Translations under genes and position numbers: made by a program
Source of the DNA: Peptoniphilaceae bacterium
Lineage (GTDB): Bacteria > Bacillota > Clostridia > Tissierellales > Peptoniphilaceae
Reading direction: 5' to 3'
NCBI GenBank assembly: GCA_029983595.1
Contig: JASBZD010000084.1
Coordinates: 1-5,299, forward strand
Length of the DNA: 5,299 nt
Notes under the pieces: model-generated
Database searches by the model: none
The model's input: the letters and a program-made list of their open reading frames with translations, nothing else
Told to the model about the DNA's origin: nothing
Shown: positions 5,028-5,299 of the stretch, piece by piece
How positions within the stretch are numbered: position 1 is the first letter of the stretch
Layout: each line of letters starts with the position of its first letter

Positions 5028-5299
5028 ATGTTTAAGTCAAATCCATTTTATATGAGAGTTTGGGGAGATTATGCTATGTTTACTACCCCTACTTCAAAGG
5101 GGATGGGAGAAAAAACTAGTTATCCAGTCCCTACTCGAGAGGCTCTTAGGGGTATAGCCGACGAGGTATATTTTAAGCCCACGCTGTGTAACGTTATAGA
5201 TGAAGTAAAGGTAATCAACCAGATACAAACAGAGACGATGGGAGTTAGAACATTAAAAAATAAAGGAGGAAATGATCTATCAAATTATAGTTACTTAAA
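5028..5299 (+). CDS. cas5c: Cas5c (Cas5d), type I-C pre-crRNA endoribonuclease and Cascade subunit; 3' end outside the window
   Basis: The first 90 residues of the type I-C Cas5, which replaces Cas6: it cuts pre-crRNA at the base of the repeat hairpin and stays on the 5' handle as a Cascade subunit. The family is recognised from VWGDYAMFT (11-19), GEKTSYPVPT (27-36), ALRGI (39-43), VYFKPT (47-52), VIDEVKVIN (about 55-63), and further on TETMGVR and GGNDLSNYSYL. Tyr48 aligns with the Tyr46 reported as important in the B. halodurans enzyme (alignment from memory); the Lys-His pair lies beyond the window. Start ATG 5028 has AAGGAGG (5017-5023) 4 nt upstream. It has its own strong promoter and should lead the operon cas5c-cas8c-cas7-cas4-cas1-cas2; only cas5c is seen. 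About 135-150 residues are missing if the length is typical. Confidence 0.94.
   Translation, partial: MFKSNPFYMRVWGDYAMFTTPTSKGMGEKTSYPVPTREALRGIADEVYFKPTLCNVIDEVKVINQIQTETMGVRTLKNKGGNDLSNYSYL

Overview
The window comes from a low-GC, AT-rich Gram-positive genome, probably an anaerobic member of the Firmicutes (Clostridia/Tissierellia, for example a Peptoniphilaceae-like organism; the genus is only a guess). The basis is strong AAGGAGG ribosome-binding sites, extended -10 promoters, the threonyl-tRNA synthetase sequence and a type I-C CRISPR-Cas locus. Left to right it holds the 3' four-fifths of thrS (1-1557), a terminator, a lone membrane-anchored FMN-binding protein gene (1793-2230) with its own promoter and terminator, a complete cas3 (2377-4857), a 170-bp intergenic region, and the first 90 codons of cas5c (5028 to the window end). 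The thrS and FMN genes look like resident chromosome. cas3 is visibly more AT-rich, with T-ending codons, as expected of a mobile defence locus inserted downstream.

The most interesting part is the cas3-cas5c intergenic region. On the minus strand it encodes what looks like a complete, very small RNA gene. A consensus extended -10 (TGATATAAT) is placed so that transcription should begin at the first base (4927) of a 32-nt type I-C-like CRISPR repeat: GTC start, 6-bp stem, G at repeat position 21, and an 11-nt handle TGGATTGAAAA. The repeat is followed by a guide-like segment and a terminator hairpin with a T7 tract whose base pairing is continuous only in minus-strand RNA.

The first 17 nt of the guide segment match the cas5c promoter/start-site region (4993-5009, minus strand) at 16 of 17 positions. 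The single mismatch is at guide position 6, the flipped-out position that type I Cascade tolerates. The match is preceded directly by 5'-TTC, the known type I-C PAM. This is the design expected of a CreR-type (Cas-regulating) crRNA-like RNA that directs the organism's own Cascade to silence the Cascade operon promoter. The pairing is too short for productive Cas3 attack.

The proposed circuit is as follows. cas5c and presumably the downstream cas8c-cas7-cas4-cas1-cas2 (outside the window) are driven by a strong TTGACA-17-TATATT promoter. Cas5c processes the crRNA-like transcript, and Cascade loaded with it sits on that promoter and represses it. If Cascade is depleted, inhibited or occupied by ordinary crRNAs, repression lifts. 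cas3 has a separate promoter with no visible guide match, so the nuclease would be uncoupled from this loop. All of this is inferred from sequence; no array or other cas gene is visible here.
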